Assembly: GCA_030730545.1 (NCBI GenBank)
Contig: JANQUX010000224.1
Coordinates: forward strand, 1 to 6,115
Direction: 5' to 3'
DNA length: 6,115 bases
Origin: Maribacter sp.
Lineage (GTDB): Bacteria; Bacteroidota; Bacteroidia; Flavobacteriales; Flavobacteriaceae
Made by a program: the position numbers and the translations under genes. The notes under the pieces are model-generated. The model made no database searches. It saw only the letters and a list, made by a program, of their open reading frames with translations, and was not told where the DNA came from. Of this stretch, positions 1 through 6,052 are shown one piece after another (the first letter of the stretch is position 1; each line of letters begins with the position of its first letter).

Positions 1-164
1 CTACTTTAGTGGCTACTGGAGATGCCAGTAGTGGTGCCAATATAAGTATCGATGTAACCGATGATTTAACCGCAGAAGCTTCTAGTGGTGGTAATATATC
101 TTACAAAGGCGACCCGTCGGTGCAGAAGAACAAATCGGTATCGGGTAGCGTTCATAAATACTAA
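1..164 (+). CDS. Head-GIN (DUF2807) domain protein, C-terminal fragment
   Basis: Only the last 53 codons are present, read in the frame beginning at base 3 and ending in TAA at 162-164; the start lies outside the window. The residues show alternating Ser-Ser-Gly turns and short beta strands (ATGDASSGANISIDV, then EASSGGNISYKGDP), ending in GSVHKY. This rung-like pattern and the 'SSGGNISYKGDP' ending are typical of the putative auto-transporter adhesin, head-GIN domain (DUF2807). Such proteins are common in Bacteroidota, usually have a signal peptide and are thought to be cell-envelope beta-helices of unknown function. The family assignment rests on a short tail but the motif pattern is characteristic. 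The gene is closed by a strong terminator, so it probably forms the end of its own transcription unit. Confidence 0.75.
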   Translation, partial: TLVATGDASSGANISIDVTDDLTAEASSGGNISYKGDPSVQKNKSVSGSVHKY

Positions 165-189
165 ATTATTCTTTCATCAATTCAACTTT

Positions 190-226
190 AAAACCCACTG
201 AAATATCAGTGGGTTTTCATTTTTTT
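190..226 (+). terminator. Intrinsic terminator of the head-GIN gene
   Basis: A perfect 12-bp stem pairs 190-201 (AAAACCCACTGA) with 206-217 (TCAGTGGGTTTT) around a 4-nt AATA loop. It is followed by CA and then seven T (220-226). It sits 25 bp after the upstream stop codon. It ends only 28 bp before the ATG of the epimerase gene, so the promoter of that gene must be very short-leadered, lie within this region, or depend on read-through. Confidence 0.9.
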
Positions 227-254
227 GTATACCCCTAATCTGTATATTAGTGGT

Positions 255-1268
255 ATGCAAGTACACTTAAAAAAATATACATTACCGCTAAAGCACACTT
301 TCAGTATCTCAAGAGAATCTCATGATTTTCAAGATACTATGATCGCTTCTTTAACTTTGAACGGTAAAACGGGTTATGGTGAGGCGACCTCTAATCCGTA
401 TTATAAAATCACTACGCAGAACATGATGGATGAAATCAGCGCCATATCCTCTGAAATTGAAAGTTTTGAATTCACGAAGCCTGAGGTTTTTCACGCTTTT
501 TTAGTAGGTAAAGGGCTATCCAATTTTGCTATTTGTGCTTTAGATTTGGCTGCACATGATCTTTATGGAAAATTATTAGGCAAGCCGCTATACGAGATTT
601 GGGGTACAAGCATCGAAAACTACCCAACTACGAACTATACCATAGGTATTGCATCTGTAGATGTTATGTTAGCCAAAATGCAAGAAATGCCTTGGCCTAT
701 CTATAAAATTAAATTAGGTACTAGCGATGATGTTGCTATTGTTCGTGAATTAAGAAAACATACCGATGCTATTTTTAGAATAGATGCCAACTGCGCTTGG
801 ACGGCGCAAGAAACTATATTTAACGCTCCGCTTTTAAAAGAATTGGGTGTTCAGTTTTTAGAACAGCCATTGAAAGCTGATGATTGGTCTGGTATGGAAG
901 AGGTCATGCACCATAGCGTGCTACCCGTTATTGCCGATGAAAGTTGTATTGTTGAAAGTGATGTTGAAAAATGTGCACTACATTTTAGTGGAATAAATAT
1001 TAAGTTGACCAAGTGTGGCGGACTCACCCCTGCCCTACGGATGATAAAAAGGGCTAAAGAATTAGGCATAAGCGTTATGGTGGGCTGTATGACAGAATCG
1101 ACCGTGGGTATTTCTGCTATTGCACAGCTAATCCCGCAATTAGATTATGTCGATATGGATGGTGCTTTATTATTGAAAAGTGATATTGCAACGGGAGTTC
1201 ATATTGAACCTGACGGAAAAGTTATCTTCCCCAAACTAGCCGGTAGCGGTGTTCAATTGTTAGATTAA
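255..1268 (+). CDS. Dipeptide epimerase (enolase superfamily, Ala-Glu epimerase-like)
   Basis: A 337-residue cytoplasmic Mg-dependent epimerase of the muconate-lactonizing-enzyme subgroup, which inverts the alpha carbon of a dipeptide residue. Numbered from the ATG at 255, the complete catalytic set is visible: KIK (Lys151, Lys153) as one general acid/base; metal ligands Asp177 (RIDAN), Glu203 (FLEQP) and Asp228 (ADES); and Lys250 (NIKLTKCGG) on the opposite face. The DMD motif at 300-302 matches the DxD pair that holds the dipeptide amino group in Ala-Glu epimerases, which separates it from cycloisomerases and o-succinylbenzoate synthase. The N-terminal capping domain covers about 1-115 and the barrel follows. 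The open frame extends upstream to a TTG at 225, but that codon lies in the T-run of the preceding terminator, so ATG 255 is chosen. The stop overlaps the next start by one base. Known family members act on L-Ala-D/L-Glu or on other dipeptides such as D-Ala-D-Ala, and the exact substrate here is unknown. Confidence 0.9.
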   Translation: MQVHLKKYTLPLKHTFSISRESHDFQDTMIASLTLNGKTGYGEATSNPYYKITTQNMMDEISAISSEIESFEFTKPEVFHAFLVGKGLSNFAICALDLAAHDLYGKLLGKPLYEIWGTSIENYPTTNYTIGIASVDVMLAKMQEMPWPIYKIKLGTSDDVAIVRELRKHTDAIFRIDANCAWTAQETIFNAPLLKELGVQFLEQPLKADDWSGMEEVMHHSVLPVIADESCIVESDVEKCALHFSGINIKLTKCGGLTPALRMIKRAKELGISVMVGCMTESTVGISAIAQLIPQLDYVDMDGALLLKSDIATGVHIEPDGKVIFPKLAGSGVQLLD

Positions 1269-2308
1269 TGTTTACTATTGATGAATTTCCCGATAGAACT
1301 ATTGCCATAGATGGTAAAGAATACCTATACTTTGGCGGCACTTCATATTTAGGATTACAAACTGATGCCGAGTTTCAATCGTTGTTCATCAATAATATTA
1401 AAAAATACGGCACTGCATATAGTGCTTCCCGCAAATCAAATATTAGAATATCAATCTTTGATGAAGTAGACGCCTATCTAGCTAAAATAATTGGTAGTGA
1501 AGCTTGCGTGACCATGTCTTCTGGTTATCTCGCCGGTCAGTTGGTGTGCACCTATTTTAGTCAACCCGATTATCAATTATTTTATGCGCCACATACGCAT
1601 TCTGCCTTATTTAAAAATCAGCAAGAACTATTTGCAAGCTGGACCGAGCTAGAAAATGCTATCAAACAGAACTCTAACAAGACAGTTATACTCTTTTTAG
1701 ATAGTATCGATTTTCACGGAGATAATTTTCCCGATTACAACTTTCTTAAAAATCTACCGCTGAAAGATATAATTCTAGTCGTAGATGATTCTCACGGAAT
1801 AGGCATTACCGGAGAAAATGGTGGAGGTAGTTTCAAATTGCTACAATCATTAGCAACAAAAGAACTTTTGGTTTCTTGCTCTTTAGGTAAAGGGTTTGGT
1901 ATTCAAGCTGGAGCGATATTTGGCAGCAATAATATGATTAATGCGTTAAAAAATACACAGTTTTTTGGCGGAGCTAGTCCCGCAACACCTGCTTCTTTAG
2001 CAACTTTAAAAGATGCTAGTTCACTTATCGCAACTAAAAGAAAACAATTGGCAGAAAATATGGATCTATTCTTGAAAAACATATCAAATAGGTCTCTTTT
2101 TGTCTATGCGGAAGGGCATCCGACCTTTATTTTTCAAAATGAAATCCTTGCCAATTATCTGCAAGAAAATGGTATCATAGTTACTAATTTCAGGTATCCG
2201 ACAGAAAATGATTCCCTCATGAGTCGTATAGTTTTAAGCGCTTCTCATACTAATGAGGACATTTCAAGGCTTTGCAATATTCTTAACTCCTTCCCAATAA
2301 AATCATAG
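1268..2308 (+). CDS. PLP-dependent aminotransferase class I/II, alpha-oxoamine synthase (BioF/KBL)-like
   Basis: A 346-residue fold-type I PLP enzyme. The early YLYFGGTSYLGL (19-30) matches the 'yLgl' entry motif of alpha-oxoamine synthases. His111 (PHTHSAL) fits the ring-stacking histidine, Asp173 and His176 (VVDDSHGIG) contact the cofactor, and Lys208 (SLGKGFG) is the Schiff-base lysine. Arg320 (SRIVLSASHTNEDI) matches the arginine that binds the substrate carboxylate in BioF and KBL. The DDSHG and GKGFG wording resembles both 8-amino-7-oxononanoate synthase and 2-amino-3-ketobutyrate CoA ligase. However, the protein is some 40-50 residues shorter than those enzymes (about 385-400), mostly at the N-terminus. 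No biotin or threonine gene is nearby. Its ATG overlaps the epimerase stop (TAATG), indicating translational coupling and a shared pathway around an amino acid or dipeptide. The substrate and acyl donor are unknown, and calling it bioF would be over-interpretation. No terminator is evident after the stop. Confidence 0.82.
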   Translation: MFTIDEFPDRTIAIDGKEYLYFGGTSYLGLQTDAEFQSLFINNIKKYGTAYSASRKSNIRISIFDEVDAYLAKIIGSEACVTMSSGYLAGQLVCTYFSQPDYQLFYAPHTHSALFKNQQELFASWTELENAIKQNSNKTVILFLDSIDFHGDNFPDYNFLKNLPLKDIILVVDDSHGIGITGENGGGSFKLLQSLATKELLVSCSLGKGFGIQAGAIFGSNNMINALKNTQFFGGASPATPASLATLKDASSLIATKRKQLAENMDLFLKNISNRSLFVYAEGHPTFIFQNEILANYLQENGIIVTNFRYPTENDSLMSRIVLSASHTNEDISRLCNILNSFPIKS

Positions 2309-2367
2309 TTACATTGTAAATATCTAACTTTCATTATGTTATTCGTAATTATTGATATTATTTATTA

Positions 2368-2397
2368 TTAAATTCTGATATTTAATTCGTATCTTTT
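2368..2397 (+). promoter_or_regulatory. Candidate promoter for the lipocalin-like gene
   Basis: TATCTTTT at 2390-2397 matches the Bacteroidota -7 box TAnnTTTG except for its last base. A TTA at 2368-2370, 19 nt upstream, stands in for the -33 TTG. Transcription would begin near 2404, giving a leader of roughly 36 nt before the ATG at 2440. The surrounding 131-bp gap (2309-2439) is extremely AT-rich, so the match could be chance. No ribosome binding site is seen before the ATG. Confidence 0.3.
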
Positions 2398-2439
2398 TAC
2401 TACAAATTCAACTCTTATATTAACTAACACCTTACCACT

Positions 2440-2886
2440 ATGAAAAAATTTATAGGATTGGTATTGTTGATGCTCATATTGGTATCAGCTGCCTCAACAA
2501 ATTCCATCAACGAAAATTACATGCATACCATTCAAGGTACTTGGGAACTGGAAAGTTTTTATAATTATGACGGCCAGCAAGTAATTGATACCGTACCAAC
2601 TGCCGATGGGTATCGACAGGTTAAAATGTACTACAATGGTAAAATTATGTGGAGCAGATATGTACCGGTTGACAAAATTGGTAGATTCGGTTACGGCACT
2701 TATTCCATTACCGACGACAGACTAATGGAAACGTTAGAATATGGTGATAATGAAATGATCCAAGCTATGGATACCATGCGTATTTTTACTTTTGAACTAC
2801 AACTTGGCGATGACAAATTCAGTCAGATAAGCTTAGACGAAGAAGGCAATAGAACCTTCTCTGAAAACTATGTTAGAATAGATTAA
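2440..2886 (+). CDS. Small secreted lipocalin-like protein
   Basis: A 148-residue protein beginning with a clear signal peptide: Lys2-Lys3, then a hydrophobic stretch FIGLVLLMLILV (4-15), then SAAST, with cleavage likely around residues 18-20. No cysteine follows, so it is a soluble periplasmic or secreted protein rather than a lipoprotein. The mature part starts with IQGTWELESF (31-40), the G-x-W opening of lipocalin-like beta barrels. It continues with a GYGTYSITDDRLMETLEYG segment (84-102) seen in small Bacteroidota lipocalin-like/DUF4488-type proteins. It contains no recognisable catalytic residues, and the ligand and function are unknown. It stands alone between the epimerase operon and a hairpin that also serves convergent trxB. 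The family call is by pattern only. Confidence 0.7.
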   Translation: MKKFIGLVLLMLILVSAASTNSINENYMHTIQGTWELESFYNYDGQQVIDTVPTADGYRQVKMYYNGKIMWSRYVPVDKIGRFGYGTYSITDDRLMETLEYGDNEMIQAMDTMRIFTFELQLGDDKFSQISLDEEGNRTFSENYVRID

Positions 2887-2905
2887 CTCAATTTTTGCAA
2901 CAAAA

Positions 2906-2936
2906 AAAAGAGCCATTCTAACGAATGGGCTCTTTT
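2906..2936. terminator. Bidirectional terminator between lipocalin-like gene and trxB
   Basis: 2906-2918 (AAAAGAGCCATTC) pairs with 2923-2936 (GAATGGGCTCTTTT) around a TAAC loop, with one G bulged in the right arm. It lies 19 bp past the + strand stop and 18 bp past the trxB stop. On the + strand the hairpin runs into TTTTATATTTTAT. On the - strand it runs into eight uninterrupted T (complement of 2902-2909), so it should be the stronger terminator for trxB. Confidence 0.85.
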
Positions 2937-2954
2937 ATATTTTATACTATAGTA

Positions 2955-3935
2955 CTAGTACTTATCTGCAATTGCTTCTTCAACAGAACCAATTGTTGCC
3001 AAGTAGCGTTCTGCATCTAATGCGGCCATACAGCCTGATCCTGCAGCAGTAACTGCTTGTCTATACTCTTTATCTTGAGCATCGCCACTAGCGAAAACCC
3101 CTGGTAAATTAGTTTTAGTAGACTTACCTTTTGTAATTAGGTAACCCGTTTCGTCCATATCTAATTGACCTTTGAATATATCGGTATTTGGCTTGTGCCC
3201 AATCGCAATAAATATTCCGGTGATTGCAATTTCTTCTTTCTCACCTGTTTGGTTATTTACCATACGTAAACCTTCAACAACTTGGTCACCTAGAACTTCA
3301 TCTACTTCGGTATTGTAACGTACTTCAATATTTTTAAGGCTGTTAACTCTGTGTTGCATTGCTTTCGAAGCTCTCATTTCGTCTTTACGAACCAACATGG
3401 TCACTTTATTACAAATGTTAGCCAAATAAGACGCTTCTTCAGCTGCCGTATCACCTGCACCAACGATTGCTACATCTTGTCCTTTGTAGAAAAAACCGTC
3501 ACAAACCGCACAAGCAGATACTCCGCCGCCACGTAAACGTTGCTCACTAGGTATATTCAAATATTTAGCGGTAGCACCTGTAGAAATAATAATAGTTTCA
3601 GCTTCTATTTGCTTTTCACCATCGGCAACAACTTTATGAATACCTCCTTTTTCTTTTGAAAACTCTACTGAAGTAATCATACCAATTCTAACTTCGGTAC
3701 CAAAACGTTCTGCTTGCTGTTGCAATTGCACCATCATCGTAGGGCCATCGATACCTTCTGGGTATCCTGGAAAGTTATCTACTTCAGTTGTGGTGGTCAA
3801 TTGACCGCCCGGCTCCATACCTGTATACATCAGAGGTTTTAAATCTGCTCGGGCAGCATAAATAGCTGCAGTATAACCGGCAGGGCCAGATCCTATAATT
3901 AATGTTTTTACACGTTCTATTTTATCAGACATCAT
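2955..3935 (-). CDS. trxB: Thioredoxin reductase (NADPH), flavoprotein
   Basis: A 326-residue cytoplasmic FAD enzyme that passes electrons from NADPH to thioredoxin; the length is typical of the low-molecular-weight bacterial type. The FAD dinucleotide-binding motif GSGPAG is at 15-20. The redox-active disulfide is CAVC at 142-145, followed by Asp146. The NADPH-binding GAGDTA is at 159-164. Its downstream basic patch VRKDEMRAS (182-190) corresponds to the HRRDxFRA phosphate-binding segment of E. coli TrxB with Lys in place of the second Arg, so NADPH use is likely. GDAQD (284-288) is the second FAD contact. Two ATG codons are adjacent (MMSDK); the second, at 3932-3930, is equally possible and gives the MSDKIER start common in flavobacteria. 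It is monocistronic: a promoter lies at 3966-3997 and a terminator follows the stop. No thioredoxin gene is in the window. Confidence 0.97.
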   Translation of the reverse strand: MMSDKIERVKTLIIGSGPAGYTAAIYAARADLKPLMYTGMEPGGQLTTTTEVDNFPGYPEGIDGPTMMVQLQQQAERFGTEVRIGMITSVEFSKEKGGIHKVVADGEKQIEAETIIISTGATAKYLNIPSEQRLRGGGVSACAVCDGFFYKGQDVAIVGAGDTAAEEASYLANICNKVTMLVRKDEMRASKAMQHRVNSLKNIEVRYNTEVDEVLGDQVVEGLRMVNNQTGEKEEIAITGIFIAIGHKPNTDIFKGQLDMDETGYLITKGKSTKTNLPGVFASGDAQDKEYRQAVTAAGSGCMAALDAERYLATIGSVEEAIADKY

Positions 3936-3965
3936 ATCAAGTGGTTCAATTCTTATTCTCTTTTA

Positions 3966-3997
3966 CAAAAGTAGGTTTTTGAGCTAAAAACTTACAA
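3966..3997 (-). promoter_or_regulatory. trxB promoter (Bacteroidota -33/-7 type)
   Basis: Read on the - strand, TACTTTTG (3973-3966) is an exact match to the Bacteroidota -7 box TAnnTTTG. A TTG (3997-3995) lies 21 nt upstream, within the usual 17-23 nt spacing for the -33 element. Transcription would begin near 3959, giving a leader of about 25 nt before the trxB start codon, which lacks a Shine-Dalgarno sequence. The -33 element is bordered on its upstream side by the GATAAnTA-type repeats. Confidence 0.72.
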
Positions 3998-3999
3998 TA

Positions 4000-4045
4000 T
4001 AGTTATCAAAAGTTTTTATATGATAATTAGCAATGAAGATAACTA
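4000..4045. repeat. Cluster of three GATAAnTA-like half-sites upstream of trxB
   Basis: TAGTTATC at 4000-4007 is the exact reverse complement of GATAACTA at 4038-4045. With one more base on each outer side this becomes a perfect 9-bp inverted repeat, 3999-4007 against 4038-4046, with 30 bp between the arms. A third copy, GATAATTA, lies at 4022-4029 in the same orientation as the right-hand one, 16 bp before it, with one mismatch. The cluster starts just beyond the trxB -33 element, where an activator or repressor could bind. The region is AT-rich, so chance is possible and no regulator is known. Confidence 0.4.
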
Positions 4046-4154
4046 TTTAGTACTTTTCGGATGTTTTTACAACTTTTAGTTTGCATTAAAATTGATGAAA
4101 ATGAACCTTCCCCCATTCTTTACGTATGTATACTAGAACTTATATCGATAATGA

Positions 4155-4850
4155 ATGAAAACTTTTAAATGCGCTATAATAGAAGATTCTAACACACAAA
4201 GAAAACTTCTTGAGCAAATTATTGAGAAAAATAAAAACCTGAAGCTATTACATTCTTCTAGTGCTAGCTCTGAAAGTTTAGCAGAGGTCAATGCTTTGAA
4301 ATTAGATTTCTTATTTCTTGACATTGAAATGCCTGTTATGAACGGATTCGAATTTTTAGCCGGATTAACAATTCATCCGCAAGTTATTATTACTAGTAAA
4401 GAGCAGAAATATGCCCTTGAGGCCTTTGAATTCTATGTTACCGATTTTCTATTGAAACCTTTTAGTACAGCTAGGTTCGACTCTGCAATAAGTAAGGCTA
4501 TTGATAAAATAAAATCTGTAAAAATTAAGCAACCGGAGAGCAAATTAGTGGTAAAACACAACCTGAAGCAGGTGGAGCTTAATGTGCATGGCATTTTATT
4601 TGTCGAAGCTTTGGGCGATTATGTAAAAGTGGTGACCGAAGAACGTAACTATATTATTCTCTCTACCATGAATGCTTTTAATAAAAGACTTGGATCAGAG
4701 AATTTTATTCGAATTCATAAATCGTACATCATTAATTTAAAAATGGTGGAGCGCTACAATCATGAATTTATTGAAATAAAGAACAAGAAAATTCCTATCA
4801 GCCGAGCCAAAATAGTTGAACTTGACCGTCTTCTAAATTGTATCGAATAA
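4155..4850 (+). CDS. LytTR-family response regulator (REC-LytTR)
   Basis: A 231-residue two-domain transcription regulator. Residues 1-120 form a CheY-like receiver: acidic pair Glu10-Asp11 (IIEDSN), phosphoacceptor Asp56 (LFLDIEMPVMNG), Thr80 (VIIT) and Lys101 (LLKPFS). All are present, so it should be phosphorylated by a histidine kinase. Residues about 128-229 form a LytTR DNA-binding domain with its usual landmarks: FVEALGDYVKV (149-159), FIRIHKSYIINL (184-195) and PISR (214-217). The start is fixed because the codon directly before this ATG is an in-frame TGA. LytTR regulators normally pair with a LytS/YehU-like membrane sensor kinase, but none is adjacent, so this is an orphan. Its leader is up to 219 bp shared with divergent trxB. 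Near-matches to the -7 box occur at 4051-4058 (TACTTTTC) and 4076-4083 (TTAGTTTG), but neither is convincing. Target genes are unknown. Confidence 0.93.
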   Translation: MKTFKCAIIEDSNTQRKLLEQIIEKNKNLKLLHSSSASSESLAEVNALKLDFLFLDIEMPVMNGFEFLAGLTIHPQVIITSKEQKYALEAFEFYVTDFLLKPFSTARFDSAISKAIDKIKSVKIKQPESKLVVKHNLKQVELNVHGILFVEALGDYVKVVTEERNYIILSTMNAFNKRLGSENFIRIHKSYIINLKMVERYNHEFIEIKNKKIPISRAKIVELDRLLNCIE

Positions 4851-4857
4851 CTATTAA

Positions 4858-5991
4858 CTAGTTCTTTTCAAGCATATGTACCGTTGCTACGGTTCTAAAT
4901 CCGGTATGCTCTAAGGAAGAATCCATACTAGAGCCCATTCTTGCAGATACCCGGTAACTAGCGCAATACGATGCACTACATAAAAAAGAACCGCCTTTAA
5001 TAACGCGTTCTTTTGCTAGTGGGTTATTTGGTGTAAACGGAGCTACTGCTCCCGCAGGATTTATTAAAACCGTATTTCTATCCGATATCTCTTTATAGTA
5101 ATTGGTGTTGTACCAATCGCTCGTCCACTCCCAAACATTGCCTGCCATATCATAAAGACCATATGCATTTGGAGGATATGATTTTACCGGAGCGCGAAGT
5201 TCGAAACCGTCTGCTGTTGTATTCTCTACAGGAAATTCACCTTCCCAAGTATTTGCTTTTTCCTTTAAAACAGATTCATCATTACCCCAATTATAAATAG
5301 TACCATAAGAACCTGCTCTAGATGCCAGCTCCCACTCCGCCTCTGTCGGTAAACGTCTATTTGACCATTCGCAATATGCCAATGCATCTTCATAAGACAC
5401 TTGTACTACCGGGTAATTGTCTTTACCTTTAATGCTACTTTTAGGTCCGTTTGGGTGTTTCCAATCCGCACCTATCGTCCAGTTCCACCACTGTGAAAAG
5501 TCGTATAGATTCGGGACTGTTGATTTTGCTTTTTTAAATGTCAATGATCCTGGTTGTAATATAGAATCGTGTGGTTTTTCGGTACCTGGTGGCACTTGCT
5601 TTTTAAGTTCTTCCCAATCAATGCCCTTTTCGGCAATTGTTATATATCCAGTAGCTTTTACAAATGCGGCAAATTGGGCGTTGGTCACTTCTGTGGCATC
5701 CATAAAAAATCCGTCCACCGCAACATCTATTGCCGGTTTTTCATGATCCATTGCCATTTTATCAGTATTTACGACGCCTTGTTTAAAAGTTGCACCAGCA
5801 ACCCAAACCATGCCATCTGGAGCAGTAACTCCGTCTTGTTTTTCAATTAATAAGGTATACTCCACTACCTTTGCAGTTTCTTCAATCTTGTCTGCTATCT
5901 TTTCTTGGAATTTGCTTTCTTTGGATTCTGACTTGCAGTTTACCATTCCAAATATGAGTAAACCCAAAACTACCTGTACACTTTTATTCAT
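4858..5991 (-). CDS. Formylglycine-generating enzyme (sulfatase-modifying factor), lipoprotein
   Basis: A 377-residue FGE-sulfatase-domain protein. The N-terminus is a lipoprotein-type signal (hydrophobic VVLGLLIFGMV, 7-17, then Cys19), followed by a charged linker (20-50), so the enzyme should sit in the envelope facing the periplasm or surface. The lipobox MVNC is loose, and simple secretion is the alternative. The catalytic domain runs from about residue 58 to 372: APDGMVWVAGATF, FMDATEVTNAQFAAFV, YPVVQVSYEDALAYCEWS, RRLPTEAEWELASRAG, YDMAGNVWEWTSDWY and RVIKGGSFLCSASYC. Cys338 and Cys343, with Ser335, align with the Cys-x4-Cys copper site of human FGE (Cys336/Cys341). The QWWNWTIGADWKHPNGP stretch also follows the human enzyme. 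It should therefore oxidise the cysteine of C-x-P-x-R sulfatases to formylglycine using oxygen, unlike many FGE-fold paralogues that lack this pair. No sulfatase lies in the window. It converges on the response-regulator gene with 7 bp between stops and no visible terminator. Confidence 0.9.
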   Translation of the reverse strand: MNKSVQVVLGLLIFGMVNCKSESKESKFQEKIADKIEETAKVVEYTLLIEKQDGVTAPDGMVWVAGATFKQGVVNTDKMAMDHEKPAIDVAVDGFFMDATEVTNAQFAAFVKATGYITIAEKGIDWEELKKQVPPGTEKPHDSILQPGSLTFKKAKSTVPNLYDFSQWWNWTIGADWKHPNGPKSSIKGKDNYPVVQVSYEDALAYCEWSNRRLPTEAEWELASRAGSYGTIYNWGNDESVLKEKANTWEGEFPVENTTADGFELRAPVKSYPPNAYGLYDMAGNVWEWTSDWYNTNYYKEISDRNTVLINPAGAVAPFTPNNPLAKERVIKGGSFLCSASYCASYRVSARMGSSMDSSLEHTGFRTVATVHMLEKN

Positions 5992-6052
5992 GCTCTAAAT
6001 ATACTTTCTCTACTTAAAATTCTACTCTAATACCGAAAATTTAACGAACGGA

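Noticed and set aside
235..250. Small inverted repeat CTAAT-N6-ATTAG just before the epimerase ATG
   Set aside because: Five A/T-rich base pairs are too weak for a stable hairpin, and such repeats are common by chance in this base composition.
851..1069. 72-codon open frame on the - strand
   Set aside because: It lies wholly inside the epimerase gene, whose active-site motifs span this stretch, and its translation shows no family features.
1268..2308. Naming the PLP enzyme bioF or kbl
   Set aside because: The motifs fit the wider oxoamine synthase group, but the protein is short and lies with a dipeptide epimerase rather than with biotin or threonine genes.
2309..2319. Palindrome TTACATTGTAA right after the aminotransferase-like gene
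   Set aside because: The arms are only 5 bp and the loop 1 nt, with no following T-run, so it is not a terminator; a lone short palindrome is weak evidence for an operator.
4151..4168. Five-codon mini-ORF (MNENF) overlapping the response-regulator start
   Set aside because: It could in principle affect translation, but such overlaps arise easily in AATGAATGA-type sequence and nothing else supports a role.
4133..4324. 63-codon open frame on the - strand over the response-regulator start
   Set aside because: It is antisense to the conserved receiver domain, and its translation is low-complexity and unrecognisable.
5417..5998. Three + strand open frames of 62-109 codons
   Set aside because: All are antisense to the formylglycine-generating enzyme, whose conserved domain explains the coding signal.
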